This document shows positions 46,304 to 56,205 of a stretch of DNA of 64,000 nt, piece after piece (the first letter of the stretch is position 1; each line of letters opens with the position of its first letter). Source of the DNA: Gemmatimonadota bacterium. GTDB lineage: Bacteria; Gemmatimonadota; Gemmatimonadetes; Longimicrobiales; Gaopeijiaceae. The stretch covers positions 1 through 64,000 of the forward strand of contig QJYK01000128.1 of the NCBI GenBank assembly GCA_003248075.1, in the 5' to 3' direction. Below the pieces are notes generated by a model, which did no database searches, was not told the DNA's origin, and was given only the letters and a program-made list of their open reading frames with translations. The translations under genes were made by a program, and so were the position numbers.

Positions 46304-48847
46304 ATGGACGGCGAGCGAGACGTCGCGATCCCCGCGAAGCGGCCCGAGGGCTCGGAAGGCGAGCGCGAGGTCACGATCCCCATCCAGGGGATGACCTGCG
46401 CCAACTGCGCCGCGACGATCGAGCGCGTGCTGCGCCGGACCGAGGGCGTCTCCCAGGCTTCCGTCAACTACGCGACCGAGCGCGCCACCGTGCGCTTCGA
46501 CGGAGGTCGTGTGGACGAACCCACGCTGGCGGCGCGCGTCCGGGAAGCGGGCTACGGCGTGGCGAGTCAGCGTTTCGACGTTCCGGTGACGGGCATGACC
46601 TGCGCCAACTGCGCCGTGACCGTCGAGCGCGCGATCCGCCGCAAGGTGCCCGGTGTGCTCTCCGTCGAGGCGAGCTACGCCGGAGAAACGGCCGTCGTGG
46701 AGGCGCTGCCGGGTGTGGTCGTCTGGGAGGATCTCGTGCGCGCCATCGAGGGGGCCGGGTACGGTGTGCTAGAGGTCGCCCCCACGGAGCGCCTCGAGGA
46801 CGTCGAGGCGGAGGCGCGCACCCGGGAGATCCGGGACCAGACCCGGAAATTCGCCCTGGGCGTGGCCTTCGCGGGTCCACTGTTCGCGCTGTCCATGGCG
46901 CGCGACCTCGCGCTTCTGGGAGCCTGGGCCCACGCGCCCTGGGTAAACTGGCTGATGCTCACCCTGGCCACGCCGGTCCAGCTGTGGGTGGGCTGGGACT
47001 ACTACCGCGGCGGGTGGAACGCGCTCCGCAACGGCTCCGCGAATATGGACGTGCTCGTCGCGATGGGGTCGTCGGTGGCGTACGTCTACTCCGTTGTGGT
47101 GACGGTCGCGCTCACGCTTGGCGGAGGGGGGTTGGGCGAGCACGTGTACTTCGAGACGGCGGCGCTGATCATCGTGCTGATCAAGCTGGGCAAGCTCCTC
47201 GAGGTCCGTGCAAAGGGGGAGACGGGGGAGGCGATCCGCACGCTCATGGGGCTGCGTCCACGAACCGCCCGCGTGGTGCGTGAGGGCGTCGAGGTCGACG
47301 TGCCGCTGGAGCACGTCGTGCCCGGAGACCTGGTGATCGTGCGTCCGGGCGAGAGCATCCCCGTGGACGGCCAGGTCATCGACGGATACTCGGCGGTGGA
47401 CGAGAGCCTGCTCACCGGTGAGAGCATGCCGGTCGAGAAGGGACCGGGCGACTCCCTGGTGGGGGCCACCGTCAACCGCGAGGGCTCGCTCCGCTTCCGA
47501 GCCACGAAGGTCGGCGCCGAAACCGCCCTGGCGCAGATCATCCGCATGGTCCAGCAGGCACAGGGGAGCCGTGCCCCCATCCAGCGACTGGCGGACCGGA
47601 TCGCCGCATGGTTCGTCCCGGCGGTCATCGGGATCGCGCTGGCGACGTTCCTGATCTGGTGGCTCCTCGTGGGTGCAGGCTTCACGGCCGCGCTGATCCG
47701 CCTGGTCGCGGTCCTGGTGATCGCTTGCCCGTGTGCCCTCGGTCTCGCGACGCCGACGGCGGTCATGGTCGGCACCGGCCGCGGCGCGGGTCTGGGGATC
47801 CTGTTCCGGAGCTCGGCGGCCCTCGAGACCGCGCACCGGCTCGACGCAATCGTTCTGGACAAGACCGGGACCATCACGCGGGGCGAGCCGACTGTGCTCG
47901 AGGTCGAGGTTGCCGACCCCGCGGGATCGGCGGAGGAGTTGATCCGTCTCGCCGCCTCGGCGGAGCGTCGCAGCGAGCATCCCGTGGGTGCGGCGGTGCT
48001 GCGGGAGGCGGCGCGGCGAGGTATCGCTACGAGCGACCCCGAGTCCTTCAGGGCGGAGCCGGGGCGGGGGGTGGCGGCGCGGGTGGCCGGCAGGGAGATC
48101 CTGGTGGGGACCCGGACGTTGATGGAGGATCGAGGCGTCGAGACGACTGGCCTCGAGAACACGTCGTCACGGTACGAGCGCGCGGCGACCACGACGCTGT
48201 GGGTCGCGGTCGATGGACGGGTCATGGGGCTCCTGGGGGTCGCCGACGCGGTAAAGGAGGGATCGCCGGAGGCGGTGTCGGAGCTGCGATCCCTGGGTCT
48301 GGACGTCGTGATGCTCACCGGGGACAACGAGGCCACCGCGAGGGCCATCGGTGCGGAGGTGGGGATCGAGGACGTGCGGGCCGACGTGCTTCCCGACCGC
48401 AAGGCGGACGTGGTCACGGCCCTGCGTGCCTCCGGCGCAAGGGTCGCCATGGTCGGAGATGGCATCAACGACGCACCCGCCCTTGCCAGCGCCGACGTCG
48501 GCATCGCCATCGGGACCGGCGCCGACGTCGCCATGGAGGCGGCCGACGTCACCTTGATGCGCGGCGACCTGCGCTCGGTCCCGCAGGCGCTGGCCCTGTC
48601 CTCGGCCACGATGAGGACGATCAAACAGAACCTGTTCTGGGCCTTCTTCTACAACGTCGTCCTCATTCCCGTGGCCGCGGGTGCGCTGTATCCTGTGACA
48701 GGGCTTCCGATGATGCTGCGCTCGCTGCATCCGGTGCTCGCCGCGATGGCGATGGCGTTCAGCTCGGTGAGCGTGGTCGGGAACAGCCTGCGTCTCCGGT
48801 CGGCCCGGATCCCTGGCCTGGAAACCCGGGGCCCGGACGGCCCGTAG
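46304..48847 (+). CDS. copA: Copper-translocating P-type ATPase with two N-terminal HMA domains
   Basis: Two [13 protein letters not shown] metal-binding motifs; [65 protein letters not shown]. Confidence 0.95.
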   Translation: MDGERDVAIPAKRPEGSEGEREVTIPIQGMTCANCAATIERVLRRTEGVSQASVNYATERATVRFDGGRVDEPTLAARVREAGYGVASQRFDVPVTGMTCANCAVTVERAIRRKVPGVLSVEASYAGETAVVEALPGVVVWEDLVRAIEGAGYGVLEVAPTERLEDVEAEARTREIRDQTRKFALGVAFAGPLFALSMARDLALLGAWAHAPWVNWLMLTLATPVQLWVGWDYYRGGWNALRNGSANMDVLVAMGSSVAYVYSVVVTVALTLGGGGLGEHVYFETAALIIVLIKLGKLLEVRAKGETGEAIRTLMGLRPRTARVVREGVEVDVPLEHVVPGDLVIVRPGESIPVDGQVIDGYSAVDESLLTGESMPVEKGPGDSLVGATVNREGSLRFRATKVGAETALAQIIRMVQQAQGSRAPIQRLADRIAAWFVPAVIGIALATFLIWWLLVGAGFTAALIRLVAVLVIACPCALGLATPTAVMVGTGRGAGLGILFRSSAALETAHRLDAIVLDKTGTITRGEPTVLEVEVADPAGSAEELIRLAASAERRSEHPVGAAVLREAARRGIATSDPESFRAEPGRGVAARVAGREILVGTRTLMEDRGVETTGLENTSSRYERAATTTLWVAVDGRVMGLLGVADAVKEGSPEAVSELRSLGLDVVMLTGDNEATARAIGAEVGIEDVRADVLPDRKADVVTALRASGARVAMVGDGINDAPALASADVGIAIGTGADVAMEAADVTLMRGDLRSVPQALALSSATMRTIKQNLFWAFFYNVVLIPVAAGALYPVTGLPMMLRSLHPVLAAMAMAFSSVSVVGNSLRLRSARIPGLETRGPDGP

Positions 48848-48896
48848 AGGGGAGAGCTCCCGGAGACACCGGGATCCACGAAACCAAGGGGTTCGC

Positions 48897-48959
48897 GTGA
48901 TCACGATCTTGAAGCGCCTGGTTCGACTCGTCCTGAGCTGGATCCTCGGTAAGATCTGA
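48897..48959 (+). CDS. Putative 20-aa hydrophobic, cationic peptide downstream of copA
   Basis: GTG start: VITILKRLVRLVLSWILGKI*; AAGGGG about 6 nt upstream; below ORF-track threshold. Confidence 0.3.
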   Translation: MITILKRLVRLVLSWILGKI

Positions 48960-49244
48960 GGTCCCTCGAAAGAGCCGAGAGCGAACCGCCCGGCCTCGCT
49001 GGGCGTCCCGCGGCGTGACGCCCGAGGAGCCCACTTTTTCATTCGACGCTTCCGTGACCGTCGCTCGGCGTTCCCTCGGTCGCCCGCGGTCGGAGTGAGC
49101 GTCCGACCGCGCCTCCAATTGAATACGGCCCCGCACCGGATTTCCGCGGCGGGGGTGGCCCCGCAGCCAGGCGGAGGCGATTGTAACCCCCCTCCGCTCC
49201 GCCCGGGGCGGGCGACGCCGAGCCACCGCCGCACCGAGGTCACG

Positions 49245-50951
49245 ATGTTCCCCCGTCTCCGTTACGCCATTCGCGTCATCCTCCTCGCCGGAATCGCCAC
49301 GCAGGTCGCGTGCGCGGGCGAGCCGCCTCAACCGGCGGACCTGGTGCTCCTCGGCGGCAACGTCGTCACGGCCGACGATGCGGTACCCGACGGTCAGGCG
49401 TTGGCGGCTCGCGACGGGCGCATCGTCGCCGTGGGCCCGGACGCCGAGATCCGCCGGTATGTGGGGGACGGGACGCGCGTGGTGGAGCTCGAGGGTCGGA
49501 CCGCCATCCCGGGCTTCATCGAGGGACACGGGCACTACACGGGTGTCGGGAGATCCACGCTCCAGCTCGACCTCATGGACGTGGCGAACTGGGACGAGGT
49601 GGTGCAGATGGTGGCGGCCGCAGTGGCCGAGGCCCAGCCGGGCGAGCTCATCACGGGGAGGGGCTGGCACCAGGAGAAGTGGGACCGACGGCCCGAGCCG
49701 AACGTCGACGGGCTTCCCTTCCACCAGAGCCTGTCGGCCGTATCTCCGGACAACCCGGTCATCCTGACCCACGCCAGCGGTCATGCGACCTACGCGAACG
49801 CCAAGGCCATGGAGCTGTCCCGGATCAGCCCCGCGACGCAGGACCCCGCCGGCGGAGAGATCGTGCGCGACGCGTCGGGCAATCCCATCGGAGCGTTCCG
49901 TGAGACCGCATCCGGGCTTCTGGGGCCGGCCCAGCGGGCGGCGACGCCCGTGGATCCCCGTCGCGTCGTGTTGCTCGCCCAGGAGGAGGCCTTCTCCAAG
50001 GGGATCACCTCGTTCCAGGACGCGGGCTCGGGATTCGCCACGGTCGATCTGCTCAAGGAGATGGTCGACGACGGCAGCCTCAAGATCCGGATGTGGGTCA
50101 TGCTGCGCGTATCCAACGAGGAGCTGGCCGAGAAGATGGACGCGTACCGCATGATCGGGTACGGAGGAGATCGGCTGACGGTCCGGGCGATCAAGCGGTC
50201 GATCGACGGGGCCCTCGGATCCCACGGTGCCTGGCTGCTGGAGCCGTACGACGACCTTCCTTCGAGCACGGGGCTGAACACGACGCCGGTCGACGAGATC
50301 GTCGAGACCGCCCGCCTCGCCGAGGAGCACGGCTTCCAGCTGTGCGTCCATGCCATCGGCGACCGCGCGAACCGCGAGACACTGGACATCTTCGAGCACG
50401 CGTTCCCCGACGCGGCCAGCCTACGGGCCGCGCGCTGGCGGGTCGAGCATGCCCAGCACCTGAACGCGGCCGACATCCCGCGCTTCGGGCAACTCGGGGT
50501 GATCGCCTCGATGCAGGGTGTACACGCGACGTCGGACGGCCCGTGGGTCGAGCCGAAGCTGGGCGCGGGCCGGGCCGAGGAGGGCGCCTATGTCTGGCAG
50601 AAGCTCATGACGAGCGGTGCCCTGATCATGAACGGGACGGACGCTCCGGTGGAGGACGTCGACCCGCTCGCGAGCTGGTACGCCTCGGTGTCGCGCATGA
50701 TGTCGAACGGAGAACGCTTCTATCCTGCGCAGCGCATGAGCCGGATGGAGGCATTGCGCGCCTATACCACCAACGCCGCCTATGGCGCTTTCGAAGAGGA
50801 GCTGAAGGGCACGCTGACCCCCGGGAAGCTCGCCGATGTCACGGTCCTGTCGCAGGACATCATGACCATCCCGGAGGAGCGCATTCCGGACACGCGCGTC
50901 GAGATGACGATCGTCGGCGGGGAGATCGTGTACGAGGCCGGAGGTAACTGA
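49245..50951 (+). CDS. Amidohydrolase family lipoprotein (YtcJ-like)
   Basis: LVLLGGNVVTADDAVPDGQALAARDGRIVAVG; GFIEGHGHYTGVG; AIGDRANRETLDIFEHAF; MNGTDAPVEDVDPLASWYASVSRM. Confidence 0.92.
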   Translation: MFPRLRYAIRVILLAGIATQVACAGEPPQPADLVLLGGNVVTADDAVPDGQALAARDGRIVAVGPDAEIRRYVGDGTRVVELEGRTAIPGFIEGHGHYTGVGRSTLQLDLMDVANWDEVVQMVAAAVAEAQPGELITGRGWHQEKWDRRPEPNVDGLPFHQSLSAVSPDNPVILTHASGHATYANAKAMELSRISPATQDPAGGEIVRDASGNPIGAFRETASGLLGPAQRAATPVDPRRVVLLAQEEAFSKGITSFQDAGSGFATVDLLKEMVDDGSLKIRMWVMLRVSNEELAEKMDAYRMIGYGGDRLTVRAIKRSIDGALGSHGAWLLEPYDDLPSSTGLNTTPVDEIVETARLAEEHGFQLCVHAIGDRANRETLDIFEHAFPDAASLRAARWRVEHAQHLNAADIPRFGQLGVIASMQGVHATSDGPWVEPKLGAGRAEEGAYVWQKLMTSGALIMNGTDAPVEDVDPLASWYASVSRMMSNGERFYPAQRMSRMEALRAYTTNAAYGAFEEELKGTLTPGKLADVTVLSQDIMTIPEERIPDTRVEMTIVGGEIVYEAGGN

Positions 50952-50952
50952 G

Positions 50953-51474
50953 GTGTCGACACCGACGACGATCCTCGAAGAGGCTCTCGAGGCCTGGACC
51001 TATGCCCGCGAGGGCTTGATCGCGGAGCTGGAGGGAATCCCGGACGCTCGATGGGACGAGCGGCCGCATCCACACTCTCGCAGCGTGGCGGAATTGGCGA
51101 GGCATGTGCTGGAATCGGGTCTCATGATGGTGGGCGAGCTGACCGACCCGGACGGCGACTTCCGGCGCGCCAGCCCCGAGGAGATCGTGCGGTCCCACGC
51201 CGGCGCACTGCCCGAGTCCGCGTCTCCGGGGGAGTGGAAGGCGCGGCTGCGCGAACAGCTGGACGAAGGCGTGCGCGCTTTCCGCGACGTCGGCGAGGTG
51301 GCGATGCTCCAGGCGATCCGCCGCTTCGACGGGCTCCCTGGAACCCGTCTGGCCTGGATGCACCACGGGATCGCCCACGAGGAGTACCACCGTGGCCAGG
51401 TCGCGCTCCTGGCCCGCATCATGGGTCTCATCCCGGCGCTCACCCGCTTGATCCACGGCGACGCCGCCGTCTGA
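50953..51474 (+). CDS. DinB family protein
   Basis: HPHSRSVAELARHVLESGLMMVGELTDPDGDF ... HHGIAHEEYHRGQVALLARIMGLIPAL. Confidence 0.85.
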   Translation: MSTPTTILEEALEAWTYAREGLIAELEGIPDARWDERPHPHSRSVAELARHVLESGLMMVGELTDPDGDFRRASPEEIVRSHAGALPESASPGEWKARLREQLDEGVRAFRDVGEVAMLQAIRRFDGLPGTRLAWMHHGIAHEEYHRGQVALLARIMGLIPALTRLIHGDAAV

Positions 51475-51490
51475 AACGACGAGAGGAACC

Positions 51491-52060
51491 ATGGACGCGG
51501 ACGAGGGAGCCGGCGCCGAAGGCGTGCCACCGTTCGGGGGGATGTCGCCGATCTCGGACATCCAGGCGGTCGTCGACAGCGCCAAGGCCAGGGGAGGGCT
51601 CGAGGCCCTCGAGAAGTACATCCGACGACGACTGCCGGAGGCGGAGGAAGCCGAGGTCAGGGAGGCGGCGGAGGTGGCGTTGGAGATCATGGAGTCGGTG
51701 CCGGTGCTTCTCGCGCGGGCGCGGCAGGCGGCGGCGGAGCGACGCATGACGTCTGTGGTTGGGCCCCTCCTGGATCACGCCGAACGGTACTTCCTGCAGC
51801 CCATGGATCTGATCCCCGAGATGACGCAGGGACTCGCAGGGCTGTTGGACGACTGCTACCTGTTCATCCGGATCATCCAGCACCTCGAGAAGGGCCCGGA
51901 GCCGTTCCTGGATTGGGATCTGGTGCACCCCGCCCAGTTTCTGCGCAAGCTGATGGGCGAGGACATCGCGCGCCGCCTGGACCTCATTGCCATGGAAGCG
52001 ATGCAGCAGGTATCCGAGCAGCTCAAGGAGCTCTGGTCCCGCATGTCCCACGACGCCTGA
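51491..52060 (+). CDS. DUF1232/YkvA-like domain protein (tentative)
   Basis: LLDHAERYFLQPMDLIPEMTQGLAGLLDDCYLFIRIIQHL resembles the YFLxPxDLIPD...GxLDD motif. Confidence 0.6.
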   Translation: MDADEGAGAEGVPPFGGMSPISDIQAVVDSAKARGGLEALEKYIRRRLPEAEEAEVREAAEVALEIMESVPVLLARARQAAAERRMTSVVGPLLDHAERYFLQPMDLIPEMTQGLAGLLDDCYLFIRIIQHLEKGPEPFLDWDLVHPAQFLRKLMGEDIARRLDLIAMEAMQQVSEQLKELWSRMSHDA

Positions 52061-52095
52061 TCCGCCGAGGGTGCCGGCCCCGGCCGGCTCGTCGG

Positions 52096-54798
52096 TCAGC
52101 CCGTCCCCGGCTGCCGTGTCGGATCCTCCTCGCGGTCGGGCGCACTCCAGAACCCCGCCGTGCCTCGCGCCCCCTCGGCCACCCGGCCATGGTACAGCAA
52201 CGCGTTGAAGAGCACCCGGAAGGTGCCCCAGGGCTGACCCCGCCACTGCGGCCGAAAGCCCAGAAGCACGACATGCCCCGCGCCGACCCGCACGTCCACC
52301 GCGGCCGCGAGCCCCTGGATGTGCTCCTCTCCGAGAAGGTACCCGCTCAGCAGTGGCGAGCCCTCCGCCGCGTACGCGCCGATCACGGTGCCCTCGAAGC
52401 CCTCGGACGGCAGAAACACCGGACTGTCGTCGAAGAAGATCGCCGCTCGATCCGGCATCCCGGACATCACCGGGTGAGCGACATCCGCGCGGATCTCCAG
52501 GATCGACCCGCTCGAGAAGAACGTGTCGCGCCTGAGGTCGCCCACGGCGTTCCGCACCGGGAGATGAAGCTCGGCGATACACAGGTCGCTCGCCTGGTTC
52601 ATGCACACGAGCGTGCCCCCCGCGCGCACGAACGCCTCCAGTGACCGCACCCCGATCTCGCCGAGGCCTCCCTCGTAGCGGGACGGGACCGAGCCCGGTG
52701 CGAAGCCGTCGAGAAGGGAGCCCGGCCGCTCGGACGGAAGCACGATGACGTCGTATCGGGATCGGAGCTCCCCGGCGCGGGCGTCCGCCGTGGAGAAGTT
52801 GGAGAAGGCGAAGCCGTATCGCTCCAGGAGCCAGCGCGTCCACCCCTCGTCCATGCTGGCGGTCCAGGGGCGGTACAGCCCGATGCGCGGACGCTCGAGC
52901 GCCGTCCCTCCGGTGGGTCCGCGCGCCGCCTGAAGCGCGAGACGGTCCGCGATCCCCCGGACGGTCGCGTCCGGAAGGCCGGTGACCACGTATCGTCCTC
53001 CGGACACGGGAGACCAGGCCACCCGGGCGCCGCGCTCCCAGGCCTCGTTGATCCCGCGGAAGCTGTTGTTCTGGCCCGGATCGAGCAGAAGCGCCTCCCC
53101 CGATCCCGTTACCCGACCCTCGGGTGGCCCGATGGCCCTTGCCAGCGCCATGTCGTCGAAGCCCACACCGGGCACGGCGTCGAAGGGTGCGGCATCCGCC
53201 ACGTCAGTGTCCCACGCGAGCGGCTCGGCCTCCAGGTCACGCATGGCCGTGCCTTCGGGGAGCGGCTCGGTCACCTCGACCACATGGACGCCCATCTGAT
53301 AGCCGAGGGTCCACCCGGCCGCATCGTACGGCTGCTCGGGCGGACCCTCCGGAAACTCGCGCAGGTCGGGGTAGGCCTGTGCCTCGAGGACCTGTCGCGC
53401 CAGCTCGGCGAACGGCTGATCCATCGGGACGACCCATGTGCCCGTCGGGTAGCCGACCCCCTGATGTACCAGCGGCCGGGTGAGCTGTCGAACGCGGATC
53501 CCGTTGTAGGCAATCCGTCGCAACAGCTCCACCGCCGCCACCGGGTCCCGCTGCGTTTGGGGAACGAGGTACGCATAGGGCGGGCCGGCTCGATAGCGCG
53601 CCACCACGTCCCTGCCGGACTGGTAGCGGTTGTACAGGAGGTCCTGCCTGTACTTTGCGGCCCAGTCCAGGACCGCGAGGGAAGCCACGTGCATGTACTC
53701 CACCGCGTCCCCCAGCCGCCACCAGCCGCCGGTCCAGGGGCTGGGATACAGCGATTCGGCGCGCAGGTCGCGACGAGCGGGCGGGAAATCGGAGAGGGTA
53801 TAGAAGTGGGGTGTGGCGTACCGGTACAGCGCGGTCTCGGTCCAGAAGGCGGCCTGGTTCTGGAGCATGGGCAGGTAGTCGACGTAGCCCGGGTACCACG
53901 CGTCGAAGCCGGTACCCATGTGGGTCGCTCCGGGCAACCCGCGGGACTCGAGCATCTGGGCGATCGTCATCCCGATGGTGTTGACCGTACGGGACATGAG
54001 GGCTGGGACGCGAGACGCGATGGGCTCCGCGAAGGGAGGGAGCCAGATCCGCGTCGGAAAGGGCGAGCTCTGGTGGTGCACGTAGATGATCTGGGGCGCG
54101 TAGGTCTGCCATGTGCGCGCCAGGACCCGCGACTCGAGCATGTTGAGCATGTAGGCATCGCGGTTGTTGTCGTGCCCCACGTACTTCTGGTACAGCCTCG
54201 GTAGGGGGGCCACCTCGTACGGTGTGCCAAGGTTCTCGCGATACCAGTCGGCCACGATCGTCTGGCCGTCGGGATTGAGCGATGGCCACAGGACCAGAAT
54301 CACCTCGTTCCGGATCGCCTCGATGCGCGGATCTTCGCTCGCGACCATTTCGTAGGCCAGCCCGATCGTGTGCTGCGCGCCCGCCACCTCGGTCGCGTGC
54401 AGGCCGCCACTGATGTCGACGATGGCGCGGCCCTCACGCGCCAGGGCCCGCACCTCCTCGTCGGTCAGTCCCTCCGGATCCGCGAGGCGCCTCGCGATCT
54501 CCCGATGACGCTCGAAGGCGTCCAGGTTCGCGGGTGACGAGACGAGGGCGATCCACCAGTCCCTGCCGAACGAGGTCCGACCGACCTGGACGAGCCGCAG
54601 ACGGTCGCTCGCCTGGTCGAGACGACGGAAGTATTCCATGGACTGCTCGTACGTGGCGAGCTCGAAGTCGGCGCCGGGCTCGAAGCCGAGCACCGAAGCA
54701 GGCGTCGGAATCGCCTGGGCGCCGGAGGGAGCCGCGTGGACGACGCTGAGCACGACGGCGGTGAGCGTCGCCGTCGCCGGGATTCTGTTCGAGTTCAC
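52096..54798 (-). CDS. M14 family zinc carboxypeptidase with C-terminal GATase-like domain
   Basis: IVDISGGLHATEVAGAQHTIGLAYEMVASEDPRIEAIRNEVILVLWPSLNPDGQTIV; YDVIVLPSE ... FVRAGGTLVCMNQAS. Confidence 0.88.
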   Translation of the reverse strand: MNSNRIPATATLTAVVLSVVHAAPSGAQAIPTPASVLGFEPGADFELATYEQSMEYFRRLDQASDRLRLVQVGRTSFGRDWWIALVSSPANLDAFERHREIARRLADPEGLTDEEVRALAREGRAIVDISGGLHATEVAGAQHTIGLAYEMVASEDPRIEAIRNEVILVLWPSLNPDGQTIVADWYRENLGTPYEVAPLPRLYQKYVGHDNNRDAYMLNMLESRVLARTWQTYAPQIIYVHHQSSPFPTRIWLPPFAEPIASRVPALMSRTVNTIGMTIAQMLESRGLPGATHMGTGFDAWYPGYVDYLPMLQNQAAFWTETALYRYATPHFYTLSDFPPARRDLRAESLYPSPWTGGWWRLGDAVEYMHVASLAVLDWAAKYRQDLLYNRYQSGRDVVARYRAGPPYAYLVPQTQRDPVAAVELLRRIAYNGIRVRQLTRPLVHQGVGYPTGTWVVPMDQPFAELARQVLEAQAYPDLREFPEGPPEQPYDAAGWTLGYQMGVHVVEVTEPLPEGTAMRDLEAEPLAWDTDVADAAPFDAVPGVGFDDMALARAIGPPEGRVTGSGEALLLDPGQNNSFRGINEAWERGARVAWSPVSGGRYVVTGLPDATVRGIADRLALQAARGPTGGTALERPRIGLYRPWTASMDEGWTRWLLERYGFAFSNFSTADARAGELRSRYDVIVLPSERPGSLLDGFAPGSVPSRYEGGLGEIGVRSLEAFVRAGGTLVCMNQASDLCIAELHLPVRNAVGDLRRDTFFSSGSILEIRADVAHPVMSGMPDRAAIFFDDSPVFLPSEGFEGTVIGAYAAEGSPLLSGYLLGEEHIQGLAAAVDVRVGAGHVVLLGFRPQWRGQPWGTFRVLFNALLYHGRVAEGARGTAGFWSAPDREEDPTRQPGTG

Positions 54799-54874
54799 GG
54801 AAAATGCGGACGCGGGGTCAAAGGGCGGAGCGAATATGGCCGCCCGGCGGAGCCCAGCGCTACTCGAAAGACCC

Positions 54875-56017
54875 TCAGATCATGCCCATCGTCCTCATGC
54901 TGCGCAGCGCCTCCGCCCAGCGATCCATCTCCTCCGGGAGTCCGAAGGAGACGCGGTTCCAGGCCAGCATGGGCGGGAAGGGTCGCCCGACGCGGATCCC
55001 GGATTGGCGCATCCGCTCGATGTAGTTACCCAGATCCCCGTGGATCCGGTGCATCATGAAGTTCGTCTGAGTGGGCAGGTACTCGAGTCCGAGGCCATCC
55101 AGGGTCTGCTGCGCGATCTCCTTGGCCTCCGTGTTCACCGAGACGCTGCGCGCGACCAGCGCGTCGTCCTGAAGAGACGCGACGCCGGCCGCGCAGGCGA
55201 GCACGTTGGTGTTGTTCGCGCTGATGAAGTCCGAGAGGCGGCGCGCCGTGGCCGGATGCGCGATACCGTATCCGAGGCGCATTCCGGCCATGCCGAAGAT
55301 CTTCGAGAAGGTGCGCACCACGATCACGTTCGGCTTCGACTCGATCCACTTGAGCGCCGACCAGTACGAGGGATCGTCGACGTACTCGTAGTACGCCTCG
55401 TCCATCAGGAAGCAGGTGGTTTCGGGCGCATCCGCGATCCACGCGTCGATGTCGGCCGACGGAGTGACCGTCCCGGTCGGGTTGTTGGGGTTGCAGAAGT
55501 ACACCACGGCAGGCCGGCCCGCGGACTCTGCGACTTCCCGCATGCGGCCGATGTCGTGCGCCATGCCCGAGGTCAGGGGCACGCTGACGAGATCGTAGGC
55601 GAACGGACGTTGGTAGCGCGGCACGTCTTCGAAGGTGGGTTCCGCGATGACCATCGTGGCCCGCGGGCCGCTGAACGCCTGGACGGCCATCTGGAGGACC
55701 TCGGTGGACCCTGCGCCCATGACGAGGTTGTCGACGTCCACTCCGACGTGCCCCGCGAGTGCCTCGACCAGGGGTCGCCGCCAGTCTCCGGGATAGCGGT
55801 TGGCGTCCACGAGGTGCTCCACGACCGCCTGGCGCGCCCCGTGTGCGAGGCCGAGCGGGTTCTCGTTCGAGCTGAGGCGCACCGTGCCATCGGCCAGCGT
55901 CTTGCCGATGCGCCACACCCCCGACCGCTCGAGCAGGGACGCGACGGCGCCGCTGCTTCCGGTGAGTCCTGCCAGGCCCGCGACCATTCCCGAGCTCACG
56001 AATCCGCGGCGGTCCAT
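54875..56017 (-). CDS. Class I/II PLP aminotransferase (HisC-like) with Tat-like signal
   Basis: MDRRGFVSSGMVAGLAGL; RLSSNENPLG; YFCNPNNPTGTV; VRTFSKIFGMAGMRLGYGIA. Confidence 0.9.
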   Translation of the reverse strand: MDRRGFVSSGMVAGLAGLTGSSGAVASLLERSGVWRIGKTLADGTVRLSSNENPLGLAHGARQAVVEHLVDANRYPGDWRRPLVEALAGHVGVDVDNLVMGAGSTEVLQMAVQAFSGPRATMVIAEPTFEDVPRYQRPFAYDLVSVPLTSGMAHDIGRMREVAESAGRPAVVYFCNPNNPTGTVTPSADIDAWIADAPETTCFLMDEAYYEYVDDPSYWSALKWIESKPNVIVVRTFSKIFGMAGMRLGYGIAHPATARRLSDFISANNTNVLACAAGVASLQDDALVARSVSVNTEAKEIAQQTLDGLGLEYLPTQTNFMMHRIHGDLGNYIERMRQSGIRVGRPFPPMLAWNRVSFGLPEEMDRWAEALRSMRTMGMI

Positions 56018-56205
56018 CGGTCCTCCTGGGGCTGTGGGGCACGACGCGCGGGGAGCGTCCGCGCACCGCGACACAATCTGAGGGTCCGGGGGGCGGGATC
56101 GAAAGGGTTTCGATGGGTTAGCAGGTCGCGACCCGTTAGGACGGGTTCGCCCGCGGTCGCTGCCTGCCACCGCGTCGAGAGCCTAGACGCCTGAGACGAA
56201 CCGCT

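Noticed and set aside
48990-49060. GGGCGTC...GACGCCC hairpin followed by TTTTT as a terminator
   Set aside because: T-tract is separated from the stem by about 11 nt; too weak to call
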